NCBI GenBank assembly: GCA_900548595.1
Contig: URLB01000007.1
Coordinates: 1-27,935 of the forward strand
Reading direction: 5' to 3'
Source: an uncultured Eubacteriales bacterium
GTDB taxonomy: Bacteria > Bacillota > Clostridia > Lachnospirales > Anaerotignaceae
DNA length: 27,935 nucleotides
Shown here: piece after piece, positions 16,662-25,095 of the stretch
Layout: each line of letters starts with the position of its first letter
Position numbering within the stretch: position 1 is the first letter of the stretch
The notes under the pieces: generated by a model
Database searches by the model: none
Told to the model about the DNA's origin: nothing
Seen by the model: only the letters and a program-made list of their open reading frames with translations
Translations under genes and position numbers: made by a program

Positions 16662-16830
16662 CGCTTTGTTTGAGCAAAAAAGATAACGGATTTTTTGCGG
16701 ATTTAAGTATAATAAATACAAGGCAAACCCAAAGAAAATAAATTTAAAACACTTTAAAAAAGAGTAAAAAACAGCTGTAAAAAGTAAGAAAAGAAAGACG
16801 CTGAATTTGAAAATACAACCATATTAGTCA

Positions 16831-16859
16831 TTGATTTCAACCTCAAAAAAGGCTATAAT
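16831..16859 (+). promoter_or_regulatory. Promoter of the UroD-fold gene
   Basis: TTGATT (16831-16836), 17-nt spacer, perfect TATAAT (16854-16859). The preceding AT-rich stretch 16665-16830 shows nothing else recognisable. Confidence 0.78.
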
Positions 16860-16889
16860 AAAATTATTAAATACTTAGGAGGATGGGTT

Positions 16890-17912
16890 ATGAATAAGAA
16901 AGAGTTAGTTTTAAAAACTTTCCACAACGAACCAACTGAAAAGTTACTGTGCGGATTTTGGCATCACTTCCTGGAGGATGAACTCGTAGACGGTTTACAT
17001 CATCCGGAGTATGTTGAACAGAACTTGGCAGGAGCAAAAAAATTCAAAGAGGAATTTGATCCGGATTTTGTAAAAGTTATGACAGACGGTCTTTTCTTCA
17101 TGCCTTTTAATTATGAAGATATACATTGCGCTGCCGATTTCAGAAACTTCAAGGCTACGGATGAAATGGATCTGTACTTTGAAAAAATCGTTGAGTTTGC
17201 AAAAGCAACAAGAGAAATATACGGAAATGACGTTTTAATGTATTTTAACGTATTTTCTCCTACATTCCAGCTCAACCACAGAATGAACCAGACTCACCCG
17301 GATTACTTCACAGAAGATGAAGCTCCTATCGTAAAACTTATAAAAGAAGATCCCGAGGCAACACAGATTGCTCTTGACCTTGTTGCAGATTATACAGAGA
17401 AACTGATAGATGACGTTGTAGGCGCAGGCATTATGGACGGTATCTACTTCAGCGTATCTTGCTTCAACCGCGGAATCGTTCCCGAAGTATATGAAAAATT
17501 TGTAGAACCCGGCGAGAAGAGAATCATTGCAAAAGCAAACTCTTATGCAAAGGACAACCTCCTTCATATATGCGGATGGAGAGGAAACCTTAACAACCTG
17601 TCTATCTACAAAGATTATGATTTCAGCGTAATCAACTGGGCTGTACATGCAGAGGGCGTTTCTGTTGCGGAAGGTAAGAAACTCTTTAATAACAAATGCG
17701 TTATCGGCGGTTTCGGAAACAACAATACAGACCTTATCTGTACAGGTACAAAGGAAGAAATTCAGGATTATGTGGAAAAGATTGTTGAAGAAGCAGGTAC
17801 AACAGGCGTTATTATCGGCGCTGACTGTACAACACATCTTGACACGCCCGACGAGCATATCCATTGGATTTATGAGAAGGCAGCGGAGATTTCCGAAAGA
17901 CTTTGCAAATAA
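16890..17912 (+). CDS. Uroporphyrinogen decarboxylase-fold protein, MtaA-like methyltransferase type
   Basis: 340 residues, AGGAGG before the ATG. The overall pattern (start KKELVLKTFHNEPTEK, then GAxxFKEEFDPDFVKVMTDG, SPTFQL, LLHICGWRGNL, GTKEEIQDYVEKIVEEAG, IIGADCTTHLDTP) belongs to the URO-D superfamily. It lacks the N-terminal RQAGR-type motif of true HemE. It keeps H226-x-C228 and C313, the spacing of the zinc-binding His-x-Cys...Cys set of MtaA/MtbA corrinoid:thiol methyltransferases. So a zinc-dependent methyl or other C1/thiol transfer is more likely than tetrapyrrole decarboxylation. No corrinoid protein gene is nearby; the next gene is a LarA homologue with its own promoter. Substrate unknown. 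Confidence 0.85.
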   Translation: MNKKELVLKTFHNEPTEKLLCGFWHHFLEDELVDGLHHPEYVEQNLAGAKKFKEEFDPDFVKVMTDGLFFMPFNYEDIHCAADFRNFKATDEMDLYFEKIVEFAKATREIYGNDVLMYFNVFSPTFQLNHRMNQTHPDYFTEDEAPIVKLIKEDPEATQIALDLVADYTEKLIDDVVGAGIMDGIYFSVSCFNRGIVPEVYEKFVEPGEKRIIAKANSYAKDNLLHICGWRGNLNNLSIYKDYDFSVINWAVHAEGVSVAEGKKLFNNKCVIGGFGNNNTDLICTGTKEEIQDYVEKIVEEAGTTGVIIGADCTTHLDTPDEHIHWIYEKAAEISERLCK

Positions 17913-17924
17913 TAGTATAATTTT

Positions 17925-17953
17925 AAAGACCTCATATTATTGAGGTCTTTTTT
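17925..17953 (+). terminator. Terminator of the UroD-fold gene
   Basis: Ten-pair perfect stem (17925-17934 with 17941-17950), loop TATTAT, T run. Confidence 0.93.
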
Positions 17954-18015
17954 ATCGGTTATTTGTCTTGATGTTTGACTGTTTAAAGATTTTTACTTAA
18001 CTCCGAAAAATATTT

Positions 18016-18044
18016 TTGCCTTAAATGCGTTAAAGTGTTAGAAT
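18016..18044 (+). promoter_or_regulatory. Promoter of the LarA-family gene
   Basis: TTGCCT (18016-18021), 17-nt spacer, TAGAAT (18039-18044) with an extended TGT. About 30 nt before the start codon. Confidence 0.6.
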
Positions 18045-18075
18045 AAATATAAATTATCGGAAAGGAATACAAATC

Positions 18076-19383
18076 ATGAGTACAGTTAATTTAAAATACG
18101 GAAAAACTTCAATAGAGATAGATTTGGACGGGGCAAAAAGTATTGATACTCTTGTGGAAAAACCCATGAGAGAGATAGAGGATATAGAAAAAGAATTCAG
18201 ATACAGTATTGAGGACGGGGTAATCGGCGCTCTTCCTTTAAAAGACCTTATAAAATCCGATGATAAAGTAACGGTAATAATAAGCGATTTAACAAGATTT
18301 TGGATGAGGCAGGATATAATATGCAGTCTGCTTGTAAAATATCTGCGCGAAGATATGAATATTCCCACTGAAAATATAGCTGTTTTGATAGCGCTCGGAA
18401 CACATAGGAAAAATACCGAGGAAGAAAAGAAAACGCTTACCGGGGAATATGCATATAATAACTGCGCTGAGGTCGTTGACCATGACTGCGACGCCGATGA
18501 TCTTGAATATGTAGGAACGACGTCTATGGGAACGGAGGTATATGTAAATCCCCTTGCAGTAGGCAGAAAGGTTATAGTAATAAGCGGAACGGTTCATCAT
18601 CTTATGGCAGGATATGGCGGCGGCAGAAAGAGCATAGTTCCGGGCATAGCCGGCAGAAAAACCATAAAAATGAACCATATAAGGGCGCTTGATGTAAACG
18701 AACCGAAATCTGACGAAAGAGTCGGAAGCGGAAAGTTTACAAATAACCCGATAAATATTGACATGTTAGAAGCGGGAAGAATGGTAAATCCCGTGTTCGG
18801 CATAAACATCTGCGTTAATTCGGCATCGAAGCATAGCGGACTTTTCAGCGGTGATTTTGAAAAAGCATGGAAAGAAAGCTGTATGTATATACAAAAATCT
18901 TACGGACTGCCCATAGAAAAGGAATATGACGTTGTGTTTGTAAGTTGCGGCGGTTTCCCTAAGGATTTGAATTTCTATCAATCGTCAAAGAGCCTTTTTA
19001 ACGGCATAAGAGCAATGAAAGACGGAGGCACAATAGTTCTTCTTGCGCAGTGCGGAGAGGGAAGCGGAGCAAAGGATTTCTTTGACTGGATAGAGCCGCT
19101 GAAAAGAGGATGTCTTGACGAGAGTTTGAGAAAAGATTTTACAATAGGCGGATATATTTTCTACGCTGCCTGCGAGGCTATAAGAAGAGGAAATGTGCTT
19201 CTTCTTTCGGAATTAGAGCCGGAGGAAATAAAGGATATGGGCGTTATATCATATAACAGCCTTGAAGAGCTTATGAGACATGTTGACGTTGAAAACAAGG
19301 AAATATGCGTAATACCATACGGCGGCAGCGTTCTTCCGCAGCTGCATGAAACATACGACGAGCTTATAAAAGATATAAAATAA
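18076..19383 (+). CDS. LarA-family nickel-pincer racemase/epimerase
   Basis: 435 residues, matching LarA (about 425). Active-site elements are present: SDLTR (70-74, R74), GTHR (H110), HHLMAGYGGGRKSIVPG (H174/H175, K185) and H201. K185 and H201 are 16 residues apart, exactly as Lys184 and His200 of Lactobacillus plantarum LarA, which bind the pyridinium-3-thioamide-5-thiocarboxylate nucleotide and its nickel. H110 and H174/175 correspond to the two catalytic histidines. It therefore probably racemises or epimerises a 2-hydroxy acid; LarA homologues act on many substrates besides lactate, and no substrate can be read from this sequence. The cofactor genes larB, larC and larE and a nickel transporter are not in the window. 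Confidence 0.9.
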   Translation: MSTVNLKYGKTSIEIDLDGAKSIDTLVEKPMREIEDIEKEFRYSIEDGVIGALPLKDLIKSDDKVTVIISDLTRFWMRQDIICSLLVKYLREDMNIPTENIAVLIALGTHRKNTEEEKKTLTGEYAYNNCAEVVDHDCDADDLEYVGTTSMGTEVYVNPLAVGRKVIVISGTVHHLMAGYGGGRKSIVPGIAGRKTIKMNHIRALDVNEPKSDERVGSGKFTNNPINIDMLEAGRMVNPVFGINICVNSASKHSGLFSGDFEKAWKESCMYIQKSYGLPIEKEYDVVFVSCGGFPKDLNFYQSSKSLFNGIRAMKDGGTIVLLAQCGEGSGAKDFFDWIEPLKRGCLDESLRKDFTIGGYIFYAACEAIRRGNVLLLSELEPEEIKDMGVISYNSLEELMRHVDVENKEICVIPYGGSVLPQLHETYDELIKDIK

Positions 19384-19421
19384 AAAAACCGTGATAGACC
19401 AAGATGGTTTATCACGGTTTT
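19384..19421. terminator. Bidirectional terminator between LarA and HAD genes
   Basis: Long stem (about 19384-19400 with 19406-19421: CCGTGATA/TATCACGG core) with A and T runs on opposite sides, so it ends transcription from both directions. Confidence 0.92.
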
Positions 19422-19422
19422 T

Positions 19423-20034
19423 TTATAATGTTTCATCGGCAAGTTCTTTAAGCTCCTGCCAATCGTTTTTATTCATACGGTCATAAACGCCGACAAGACG
19501 GCAGCCTGCTTGCTTTGCGCTTTTGGCTGCGTACAATGCATCTTCATATACGGTCGTTTCTTCGGGTTTAAATCCCATCAGCTCGCATGTTTTTATAAAT
19601 ATATCGGGTTTACGCTTTGACATGCCCAATGTTTCGGCGGTATATATTTCTTTAAAGCAGTGGGCAACGCCGAGTCTTTTCATGGCGGCGGCGGCAAGAT
19701 CGCGGTCAGATGTTGTAAGTATGCACATTTTCGAACCGACTTTGTATTCGGAGAGAACAAGCTCCTTCATACCGTTTTTCATCTGAAGTTCATTATAGTA
19801 TTTGTCGTGTATAAGAGAAAGTATCTCCTGTACTATGCCGCTTATGGTGCCTTCCATTTTTAACTCTGTTATAAAATACTCTGCCGATTCGTCAAGAGTT
19901 TTATTTTCGATAATCTCTTTTAAATTTTCGGGAGGCTTTACGCCTTTCTTGGCAAGGAAAAGAGTACCGAGATTTTCCCACATCTCCATGGAGTCCAAAA
20001 GCGTTCCGTCCATATCGAATATTATATTTCTCAT
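19423..20034 (-). CDS. HAD-superfamily phosphatase (beta-phosphoglucomutase-like subgroup)
   Basis: 203 residues. Motif I is IIFDMDGTLLDS (D7, D9), then a helical cap with EMWENLGTLFL, motif II ILTTSDR, motif III lysine in SKRKPDIF, and motif IV TTVYEDALYAAKSAKQAG. It would dephosphorylate a small metabolite in the cytoplasm. Start: ATG 20034 overlaps the stop of the thiamine-binding-like gene by one base (TAATG), so the two are translationally coupled; the GTG at 20043 is less likely. The coupling hints at a substrate related to its partner, perhaps a thiamine or pyrimidine phosphate, but that is inference. Confidence 0.9.
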   Translation of the reverse strand: MRNIIFDMDGTLLDSMEMWENLGTLFLAKKGVKPPENLKEIIENKTLDESAEYFITELKMEGTISGIVQEILSLIHDKYYNELQMKNGMKELVLSEYKVGSKMCILTTSDRDLAAAAMKRLGVAHCFKEIYTAETLGMSKRKPDIFIKTCELMGFKPEETTVYEDALYAAKSAKQAGCRLVGVYDRMNKNDWQELKELADETL

Positions 20035-20354
20035 TAATCCCACTCTTTTTCGTTATTTCCGGCAAGATACTTGTCGGTTTTCTGATTGATTGTCAGTATT
20101 CCGTCATTTGGATTGAAGTCTATTTTTATATAACTCATAACGCTCGGAGCGCCGTTTTCAACGGCTATGTACTGGCACTGTTTTACAATGTCTATAAGCT
20201 GATCCAGTTCGCCTTCTATCGTTGTTTCAAAAGGCGATACGAATGTTTTAAGTCCCTGAGCCTTTATGTATTCAATACATTTATCGACTATTCTGCATAT
20301 TTCGTCCTTATCGGTAACGCCGGGGAGAACCTGTATTGCAACGCTTGCTTTCAT
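20034..20354 (-). CDS. Thiamine-binding-fold protein (MTH1187/YkoF type)
   Basis: 106 residues. KASVAIQVLPGVTD at the start, GLKTFVSPFETTIEGELDQL in the middle and VMSYIKIDF near the end match the small ferredoxin-like MTH1187/Thiamine_BP family (PF01910, from memory), which binds thiamine or related ligands in tetramers. ATG 20354 follows AAGGAGG; the frame is open to 20402 but without a better start. First gene of a two-gene operon with the HAD phosphatase. I see no TPP riboswitch in front of it. Confidence 0.85.
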   Translation of the reverse strand: MKASVAIQVLPGVTDKDEICRIVDKCIEYIKAQGLKTFVSPFETTIEGELDQLIDIVKQCQYIAVENGAPSVMSYIKIDFNPNDGILTINQKTDKYLAGNNEKEWD

Positions 20355-20392
20355 TTTATTTTCCTCCTTATTTAATCTAATCATTATATTAT

Positions 20393-20421
20393 AGAATATC
20401 ACAACGGCGCTTTTAATTCAA
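20393..20421 (-). promoter_or_regulatory. Promoter of the thiamine-binding/HAD operon
   Basis: On the - strand TTGAAT (20421-20416), 17-nt spacer, TATTCT (20398-20393) with an extended TGA. About 40 nt before the start codon. Confidence 0.45.
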
Positions 20422-20508
20422 GCAAGAGCCATGAAATTCGATTAGTATAATTGTAGGCGTTTTTTCATAGAAAACAGAGGAATTAAACTGTAAAAAGAGA
20501 CTGTGTAT

Positions 20509-20640
20509 TTATTGAAAAGTATATTCCTTTTTCGTCTTTATCAATTCGCCTATCATTGCGCCTCCTATAATGCAGACTGCCCCTAAAATTTGTATGTTGA
20601 AGATAACAGTTATTATTGATAATAGTACCGCATTTGAAAA
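20509..20640 (-). pseudogene. Remnant of an EamA/DMT-type transporter C-terminus
   Basis: On the - strand a 43-codon open stretch ends in TAA (20511-20509). Part of it reads FNIQILGAVCIIGGAMIGEL, followed by a charged tail IKTKKEYTFQ. This is the usual last membrane helix of EamA-type transporters (family pattern 'qilGaaLIlgGv...e'). It is preceded in frame by a stop at 20643-20641, and the rest of the gene is missing. Recognised by pattern only. Confidence 0.4.
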
Positions 20641-20796
20641 TTACGGAGGAAAACGCACGATGAAAATATAACGCCTTGCATTATGACGCAGACATAGGTT
20701 TGACAGCTGCAAAGAAAAAATTATAAACGAAATAGGTTCTACTTTGAGGAATCTTAAAAACGAAAAAAGAATAATGATTGATATTCGGAGGAATAT
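20641..20796 (+). other. Decayed intergenic stretch before the GNAT gene
   Basis: Contains GGAGGA plus an ATG (20660) with only three codons before a stop, and broken coding-like text when frames are changed (for example 20697-20765 reads as a lysine-rich helix after one shift). I cannot name the source. It also carries the probable GNAT promoter at 20700-20727. The segment 20422-20508 between the thiamine operon promoter and the EamA remnant shows nothing recognisable. Confidence 0.35.
20700..20727 (+). promoter_or_regulatory. Promoter of the GNAT gene
   Basis: Perfect TTGACA (20700-20705), 16-nt spacer, TATAAA (20722-20727), about 65 nt before the ATG at 20797. Confidence 0.5.
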
Positions 20797-21447
20797 ATGA
20801 AAGAAAATATTATAATAAGAAACGAAGAAAAAAAGGATTACGAAACAGTTGAAAAGATTACAAGGTAAGCTTTTTACAATTTATATGTACCCGGCTGTGT
20901 AGAGCATTATCTTGTACACATAATGAGAGAGCATGAGGATTTTCTGCCCGAACTGGATTTTGTTATGGAGGTCGATGGGCATATAGTAGGAAATATTATG
21001 TACACTAAGGCTAAGCTGAAGGACGAAGCAGGGCAGGAAAAAGAAATTTTAACATTCGGTCCTTTGTGCATCAAAAAGGAATATCAAAGAAAAGGATACG
21101 GTAAAAAGCTTATCGAACATTCCTTCAATAAAGCTGCCGAACTCGGATACGACGTCGTTGTAATATTCGGAAGTCCGTCTAACTATGTAAGCAGCGGATT
21201 TAAAAGCTGTAAAAAATTTAACGTCTGTCTGGAGGGAGGAATATATCCCGCGGCGATGATGGTTAAGGAGCTTAAAGAGGGAGCGCTGGACGGAAGAAAG
21301 CAATTTTACTATGACAGTTCCGTTATGCAGATTGATGAGAAGGAAGCCGAAAAATATGACGACTCTCTGGAAAAGACGGAAAAAAGATTTATGCCCAGCC
21401 AAGAGGAGTTTTATATACTCAGTAACTCGACTTTAAGTGCAGAATAA
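20797..21447 (+). pseudogene. GNAT N-acetyltransferase interrupted by a nonsense codon
   Basis: A good start (GGAGG, then ATG 20797) opens a frame whose codon 24 is TAA (20866-20868); the same frame then continues uninterrupted to 21447, 217 codons in all. Around the stop the protein reads VEKITR-stop-AFYNLYVPGCVEHYLV; relatives I remember have REAFWNLYVPGC there, so a GAA or GAG has become TAA. Downstream features are intact: ELDFVMEVDGHIVGNIMY, the acetyl-CoA loop EYQRKGYGKKLIEHSF, and FGSPSNYVSSGFKSC. The truncated part from ATG 20923 lacks a ribosome binding site and the first beta strand, so it is unlikely to work. The single lesion suggests recent loss, a strain-specific null, or a sequencing error. 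Confidence 0.8.
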
Positions 21448-21466
21448 AATAAAGAAATGAAAAAAT

Positions 21467-21493
21467 AACCCCGAAACTATTGTTTCGGGGTTT
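21467..21493. terminator. Bidirectional terminator between GNAT and livF
   Basis: Stem AACCCCGAAAC (21467-21477) with GTTTCGGGGTT (21482-21492), loop TATT. It lies 5 nt from the livF stop codon and ends the liv operon. Confidence 0.85.
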
Positions 21494-21497
21494 AATG

Positions 21498-22205
21498 TTA
21501 TTTGCCGCTTTTTCCGAGGTACAGTTCTTTAACTTTTTCATTTGCCATAAGTTCTTTTCCCGTACCGCTGAGCGCTATCGTTCCCGTTTCCAGGACGTAA
21601 GCCAAATCGGCTATATTTAACGCCATATTTGCATTCTGTTCGATAAGAAGTATTGTAACTCCTCTTTTGTTTATTTCCTGTATTATTTTGAATATTTCCT
21701 TAACTATAATCGGTGCAAGACCGAGAGACGGTTCGTCCATCATTATAAGCTTCGGACGGCTCATAAGCGCGCGTCCTACGGCAAGCATCTGTTGTTCGCC
21801 TCCGGAAAGAGTACCTGCCTGCTGCCAGTTTCTTTCTTTCAGTCTGGGGAACAGGGAGTATACCCACTCTATATCGTCATTGAGATTATCTTTGCGAAGA
21901 TAAGCGCCGATTTTAAGGTTTTCCAAAACTGTCATATCGGGGAAAACATGACGTCCTTCCGGAACAAGCGTAATACCCCTTGTAACAATATCATGAGTAT
22001 GAAGTTTTGTCAGCTCCTCATCGTTGTATGTTATGGAACCGCTTGCCGCATGTACAAGTCCTGTTATTGTACGCAGTATTGTAGATTTTCCGGCTCCGTT
22101 TGCACCGATAAGAGTTACTATTTTCCCATCGGGTACTTCGAATGATACGTTGCGGACAGCTTTTATACCGCCGTAATTAACGCAGAGATCATCAATTTTC
22201 AGCAT
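21498..22205 (-). CDS. livF: Branched-chain amino acid ABC transporter ATP-binding protein LivF
   Basis: 235 residues. Walker A GANGAGKST, signature LSGGEQQM, Walker B LIMMDEPSLGLAP, H-loop region LLIEQNANMAL: the LivF hallmark is the EQN motif and the short length. With LivG it powers import of leucine, isoleucine and valine through LivHM. The start codon lies inside the end of livG (14-nt overlap). Last gene of the livKHMGF order. Confidence 0.96.
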   Translation of the reverse strand: MLKIDDLCVNYGGIKAVRNVSFEVPDGKIVTLIGANGAGKSTILRTITGLVHAASGSITYNDEELTKLHTHDIVTRGITLVPEGRHVFPDMTVLENLKIGAYLRKDNLNDDIEWVYSLFPRLKERNWQQAGTLSGGEQQMLAVGRALMSRPKLIMMDEPSLGLAPIIVKEIFKIIQEINKRGVTILLIEQNANMALNIADLAYVLETGTIALSGTGKELMANEKVKELYLGKSGK

Positions 22206-23040
22206 CGTCAGCCACCCCCAGATATGCGTCTATTACATGTGGATTCTTCTGAATTTCTTCAGGAGTTCCGCTGGCAATTGTTTTGCCGAAATCAAGAACA
22301 TAAATACGGTCGGAAATCTGCATAACCAAATCCATATGATGTTCTATCATAAATATCGAAAGATTGTATTTTTCTTTTATTTCTTTTATAAAGTCCGTAA
22401 GCTCCAGCGTTTCCTGTGGATTCATACCTGCCGCAGGCTCGTCAAGCAGAAGAAGCTGCGGTTCGGTTGCGAGCGCCCTGGCTATTTCCACTCTTCTTTG
22501 AAGACCATAGGGGAGCGAAGAAGCTATTTCATCTTTAAGATGAAGCATGTTCTGCATATCCAGAAGCTCCATGGCCTCCTGGCGCATTCTTCTTTCCTCT
22601 TTCATATTCAATCTGAATGTGGCGGAAAAAATATTCTGATGCGCTCTCATGTGCTTTGCTATGAGTACGTTGTCAAATACCGTCAGGTTGGAGAAAAGAC
22701 GGATGTTCTGGAATGTACGGGCAACGCCCAGTTTTGTAATCTGGTCGGGCGTTTTTCTTATTATGTTTGTATACTTACCGCTATTTTCGCCTTTGTATTC
22801 CGTTTTCATCTTTCCCTGGGGATGATTTTCTATAATTGTTTTTCCGTTGAAAGCCACAAGTCCGTTTGTAGGTTCGTAAACGCCTGTTATACAGTTGAAC
22901 GCCGTTGTTTTTCCGGCTCCGTTGGGACCGATAAGGGCAACTATTTCGTCTTTGTTTATATCAAGCGAAAGGTTGTTTACAGCGACTACGCCGCCGAACT
23001 GCATTGTTACGTTTTCAACATGAAGTACGTTATCTTTCAT
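22192..23040 (-). CDS. livG: Branched-chain amino acid ABC transporter ATP-binding protein LivG
   Basis: 282 residues. Walker A GPNGAGKTT, the LivG-type signature LPYGLQRRVEIARAL, Walker B LLLLDEPAAGMNPQET, and IEHHMDLVMQISDRIYVLDFG. An insert of about 25 residues after NGKTIIENHPQGKMK makes it longer than typical LivG (about 255). Its ATG overlaps the livM stop by one base (TGATG), so translation is coupled. Confidence 0.96.
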   Translation of the reverse strand: MKDNVLHVENVTMQFGGVVAVNNLSLDINKDEIVALIGPNGAGKTTAFNCITGVYEPTNGLVAFNGKTIIENHPQGKMKTEYKGENSGKYTNIIRKTPDQITKLGVARTFQNIRLFSNLTVFDNVLIAKHMRAHQNIFSATFRLNMKEERRMRQEAMELLDMQNMLHLKDEIASSLPYGLQRRVEIARALATEPQLLLLDEPAAGMNPQETLELTDFIKEIKEKYNLSIFMIEHHMDLVMQISDRIYVLDFGKTIASGTPEEIQKNPHVIDAYLGVADDAEN

Positions 23041-24158
23041 CAGTTCTCGCCTCCCGACTTATTTGCTTTTTTTCTTGTAAATTTCGCCGGTATCCGCTTT
23101 ATCAGCCGTCCTAGACCGTCCCAGGAGAACTCGTTGTTACCCATTATACCTCTGCGGTAGAAAAGAACGACAACCATAAGAAGTATGGAGAATATTACCA
23201 TACGGAAACCTGTACGGAAAAATGGTATCTGTACGCCTGCTATCATAAGAGGTTCGTCAAAGAAACGAAGCCATTCCTGACCGCAGTTTACAAGGAAAGC
23301 TCCTATAATACTTCCCGTTACGGAACCGATACCGCCTATTACAACCATAAGAAGTATGTTGTATGTAAGAGTTACCTGGAATGTTTTTGCGTCGATAGAA
23401 CGCATATAAACCGCAAGAAGTCCACCTGCTATTCCTGTGAAGAAAGAGCTTATTACAAATGAAAGTTCTTTGTGCTTAAACAGGTTTATACCCATTGCCT
23501 CGGCAGCTATATCATTCTCCCTTATGGCTTTAAACGCCCTTCCGTAGGAAGAATTTATTACAAGAACCATTATACCGATACATATTGCCGCTATTATCGT
23601 AGGGGCAAATATATTGGAAAATCCGGGTATATTTTTAAGTCCGTATGAACCGTTTGTTATTCTGTCCATCTGAGGAGCGGATATAAGCGCTCTTATTATT
23701 TCAGATATACCGAGTGTGGCAATAGCAAGGTAGTCGCTTTTTAAACGGAGAACGGGAATACCGATGAGGGCGGCAAGAAGAGCCGCAAAAATTCCGCCGA
23801 GTATAAGCGCTACGGGAAGCGGAAGCTGTATATTTGCTATTGCGTCACTGATACCGCTTATATAATATACGTTGGGTCTTGTTTCCACAGGTATTGTAAA
23901 TATGGCTACCGTATAAGCGCCGATTGCCATAAATCCTGCCTGTCCCAGTGAGAAAAGGCCTGTAAAGCCTGTCAAAAGGTTCATGGCAACGGCAACAACC
24001 GCATAAATAAGGCTTCGTTCGATTATTGATATCGCATAGTTATGCTGGGCGCTGTTGGATTCCAAAAATATCAATATGCCGATGATAATAAGAATAGCTA
24101 TGGCTGACAGCGTCATATTTCTTTTTTTGTTTGAAACTGTTGATTGAGTATTTTTCAT
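23040..24158 (-). CDS. livM: Branched-chain amino acid ABC transporter permease LivM
   Basis: 372 residues, polytopic. Motifs include NLLTGFTGLFSLGQAGFMAIG and LKSDYLAIATLGISEIIR, with the EAA-like loop in GRAFKAIRENDIAAEAMGIN. The frame is open to 24194 inside livH, but ATG 24158 follows GAGGTGG at a good distance and starts 10 nt after livH ends. Pairs with LivH to form the channel. Confidence 0.94.
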   Translation of the reverse strand: MKNTQSTVSNKKRNMTLSAIAILIIIGILIFLESNSAQHNYAISIIERSLIYAVVAVAMNLLTGFTGLFSLGQAGFMAIGAYTVAIFTIPVETRPNVYYISGISDAIANIQLPLPVALILGGIFAALLAALIGIPVLRLKSDYLAIATLGISEIIRALISAPQMDRITNGSYGLKNIPGFSNIFAPTIIAAICIGIMVLVINSSYGRAFKAIRENDIAAEAMGINLFKHKELSFVISSFFTGIAGGLLAVYMRSIDAKTFQVTLTYNILLMVVIGGIGSVTGSIIGAFLVNCGQEWLRFFDEPLMIAGVQIPFFRTGFRMVIFSILLMVVVLFYRRGIMGNNEFSWDGLGRLIKRIPAKFTRKKANKSGGEN

Positions 24159-24168
24159 AGCTGCCACC

Positions 24169-25050
24169 TCACACTTTATCCGTTGCTTTTTCACCGAAAA
24201 TACCTGTCGGTCTGAAAAGCAGCATTATTATAAGTACCAGGAATGTGAATGCGTCGCTGAATGTCGAGTATCCTGCGGCTGTAAGTATTGTCTCTCCCAT
24301 ACCGAGTATAAATCCGCCGACAACGGCGCCGGGTATGGAACCGATACCTCCCAGTACCGCAGCTACGAAGCATTTAAGTCCCGGCATGGAACCGCTGAAA
24401 GGATATACAGTCATACGGTCTGTAAAGTAAAGTATGGAACCGATACCTGCCAGAAGAGAACCTATTACGAATGTGTAGCTGATAATATTATTTATTTTTA
24501 TGCCCATTAACTGTGCGGTATCATAGTCCTTTGAAACGGCTCTCATAGCCATACCCATTTTTGTATGGTTTATAAGCTGCATAAGAATGATTACAAGTAC
24601 GATTGTTATAATCGGTGTTATAAATGTTACAAGAGAAGCCGAAACATCGCCGAACTGATATATTTTTTTAAGAACGGGGATTTCCGGATATCCTTTCGGA
24701 AGCGCCGTAAAAAGATATGTAGCAAGATTCTGAAGAAGGTAAGATACGCCTATGGCGGAAATCATTATGGACATTCTCGGTGCGGAACGTAAAGGTTTAT
24801 AAGCTACCTTTTCAATAACAACGCCCAGTATTACCGTAGCCAATAATGTAATCGGTATAGCTATATACCAAGGAAAACTTGCCATGGCGAAAATCATAAA
24901 ATATCCCGCCATCATAAAAATATCGCCATGGGCGAAGTTTATTAATCGGAGAATACCGTAAACCATAGTATATCCTATGGCGATAAGCGCATAAGCGCCT
25001 CCGAGAGAAATTCCTGTCAGCCCATGCTGGATTAATGTTGATAAACTCAT
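24169..25050 (-). CDS. livH: Branched-chain amino acid ABC transporter permease LivH
   Basis: 293 residues. GISLGGAYALIAIGYTMVYGILRLINFAHGDIFM is the classic LivH start (residues about 14-46), with RSAPRMSIMISAIGVSYLLQN, AMRAVSKDYDTAQLMGI (EAA-type loop) and GGIGSIPGAVVGGFILG. About eight membrane segments. First gene after the internal terminator that follows livK, so it is probably transcribed by read-through. Confidence 0.95.
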   Translation of the reverse strand: MSLSTLIQHGLTGISLGGAYALIAIGYTMVYGILRLINFAHGDIFMMAGYFMIFAMASFPWYIAIPITLLATVILGVVIEKVAYKPLRSAPRMSIMISAIGVSYLLQNLATYLFTALPKGYPEIPVLKKIYQFGDVSASLVTFITPIITIVLVIILMQLINHTKMGMAMRAVSKDYDTAQLMGIKINNIISYTFVIGSLLAGIGSILYFTDRMTVYPFSGSMPGLKCFVAAVLGGIGSIPGAVVGGFILGMGETILTAAGYSTFSDAFTFLVLIIMLLFRPTGIFGEKATDKV

Positions 25051-25095
25051 AGTGAAAGCCCCCTGTTAGTTTTTTGTACGAGGAGTTTATTTATT

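Noticed and set aside
16890..17912. HemE (heme biosynthesis uroporphyrinogen decarboxylase)
   Set aside because: The RQAGR-type N-terminal motif is absent, HxC...C zinc ligands are present, and no heme genes are nearby.
20866..20868. Recoded stop (selenocysteine or read-through) in the GNAT gene
   Set aside because: The codon is TAA, not TGA, relatives have glutamate there, and no recoding structure is visible.
22237..23160. 307-codon + strand frame opposite livG
   Set aside because: Shadow of livG; composition is that of reverse-complemented coding DNA.
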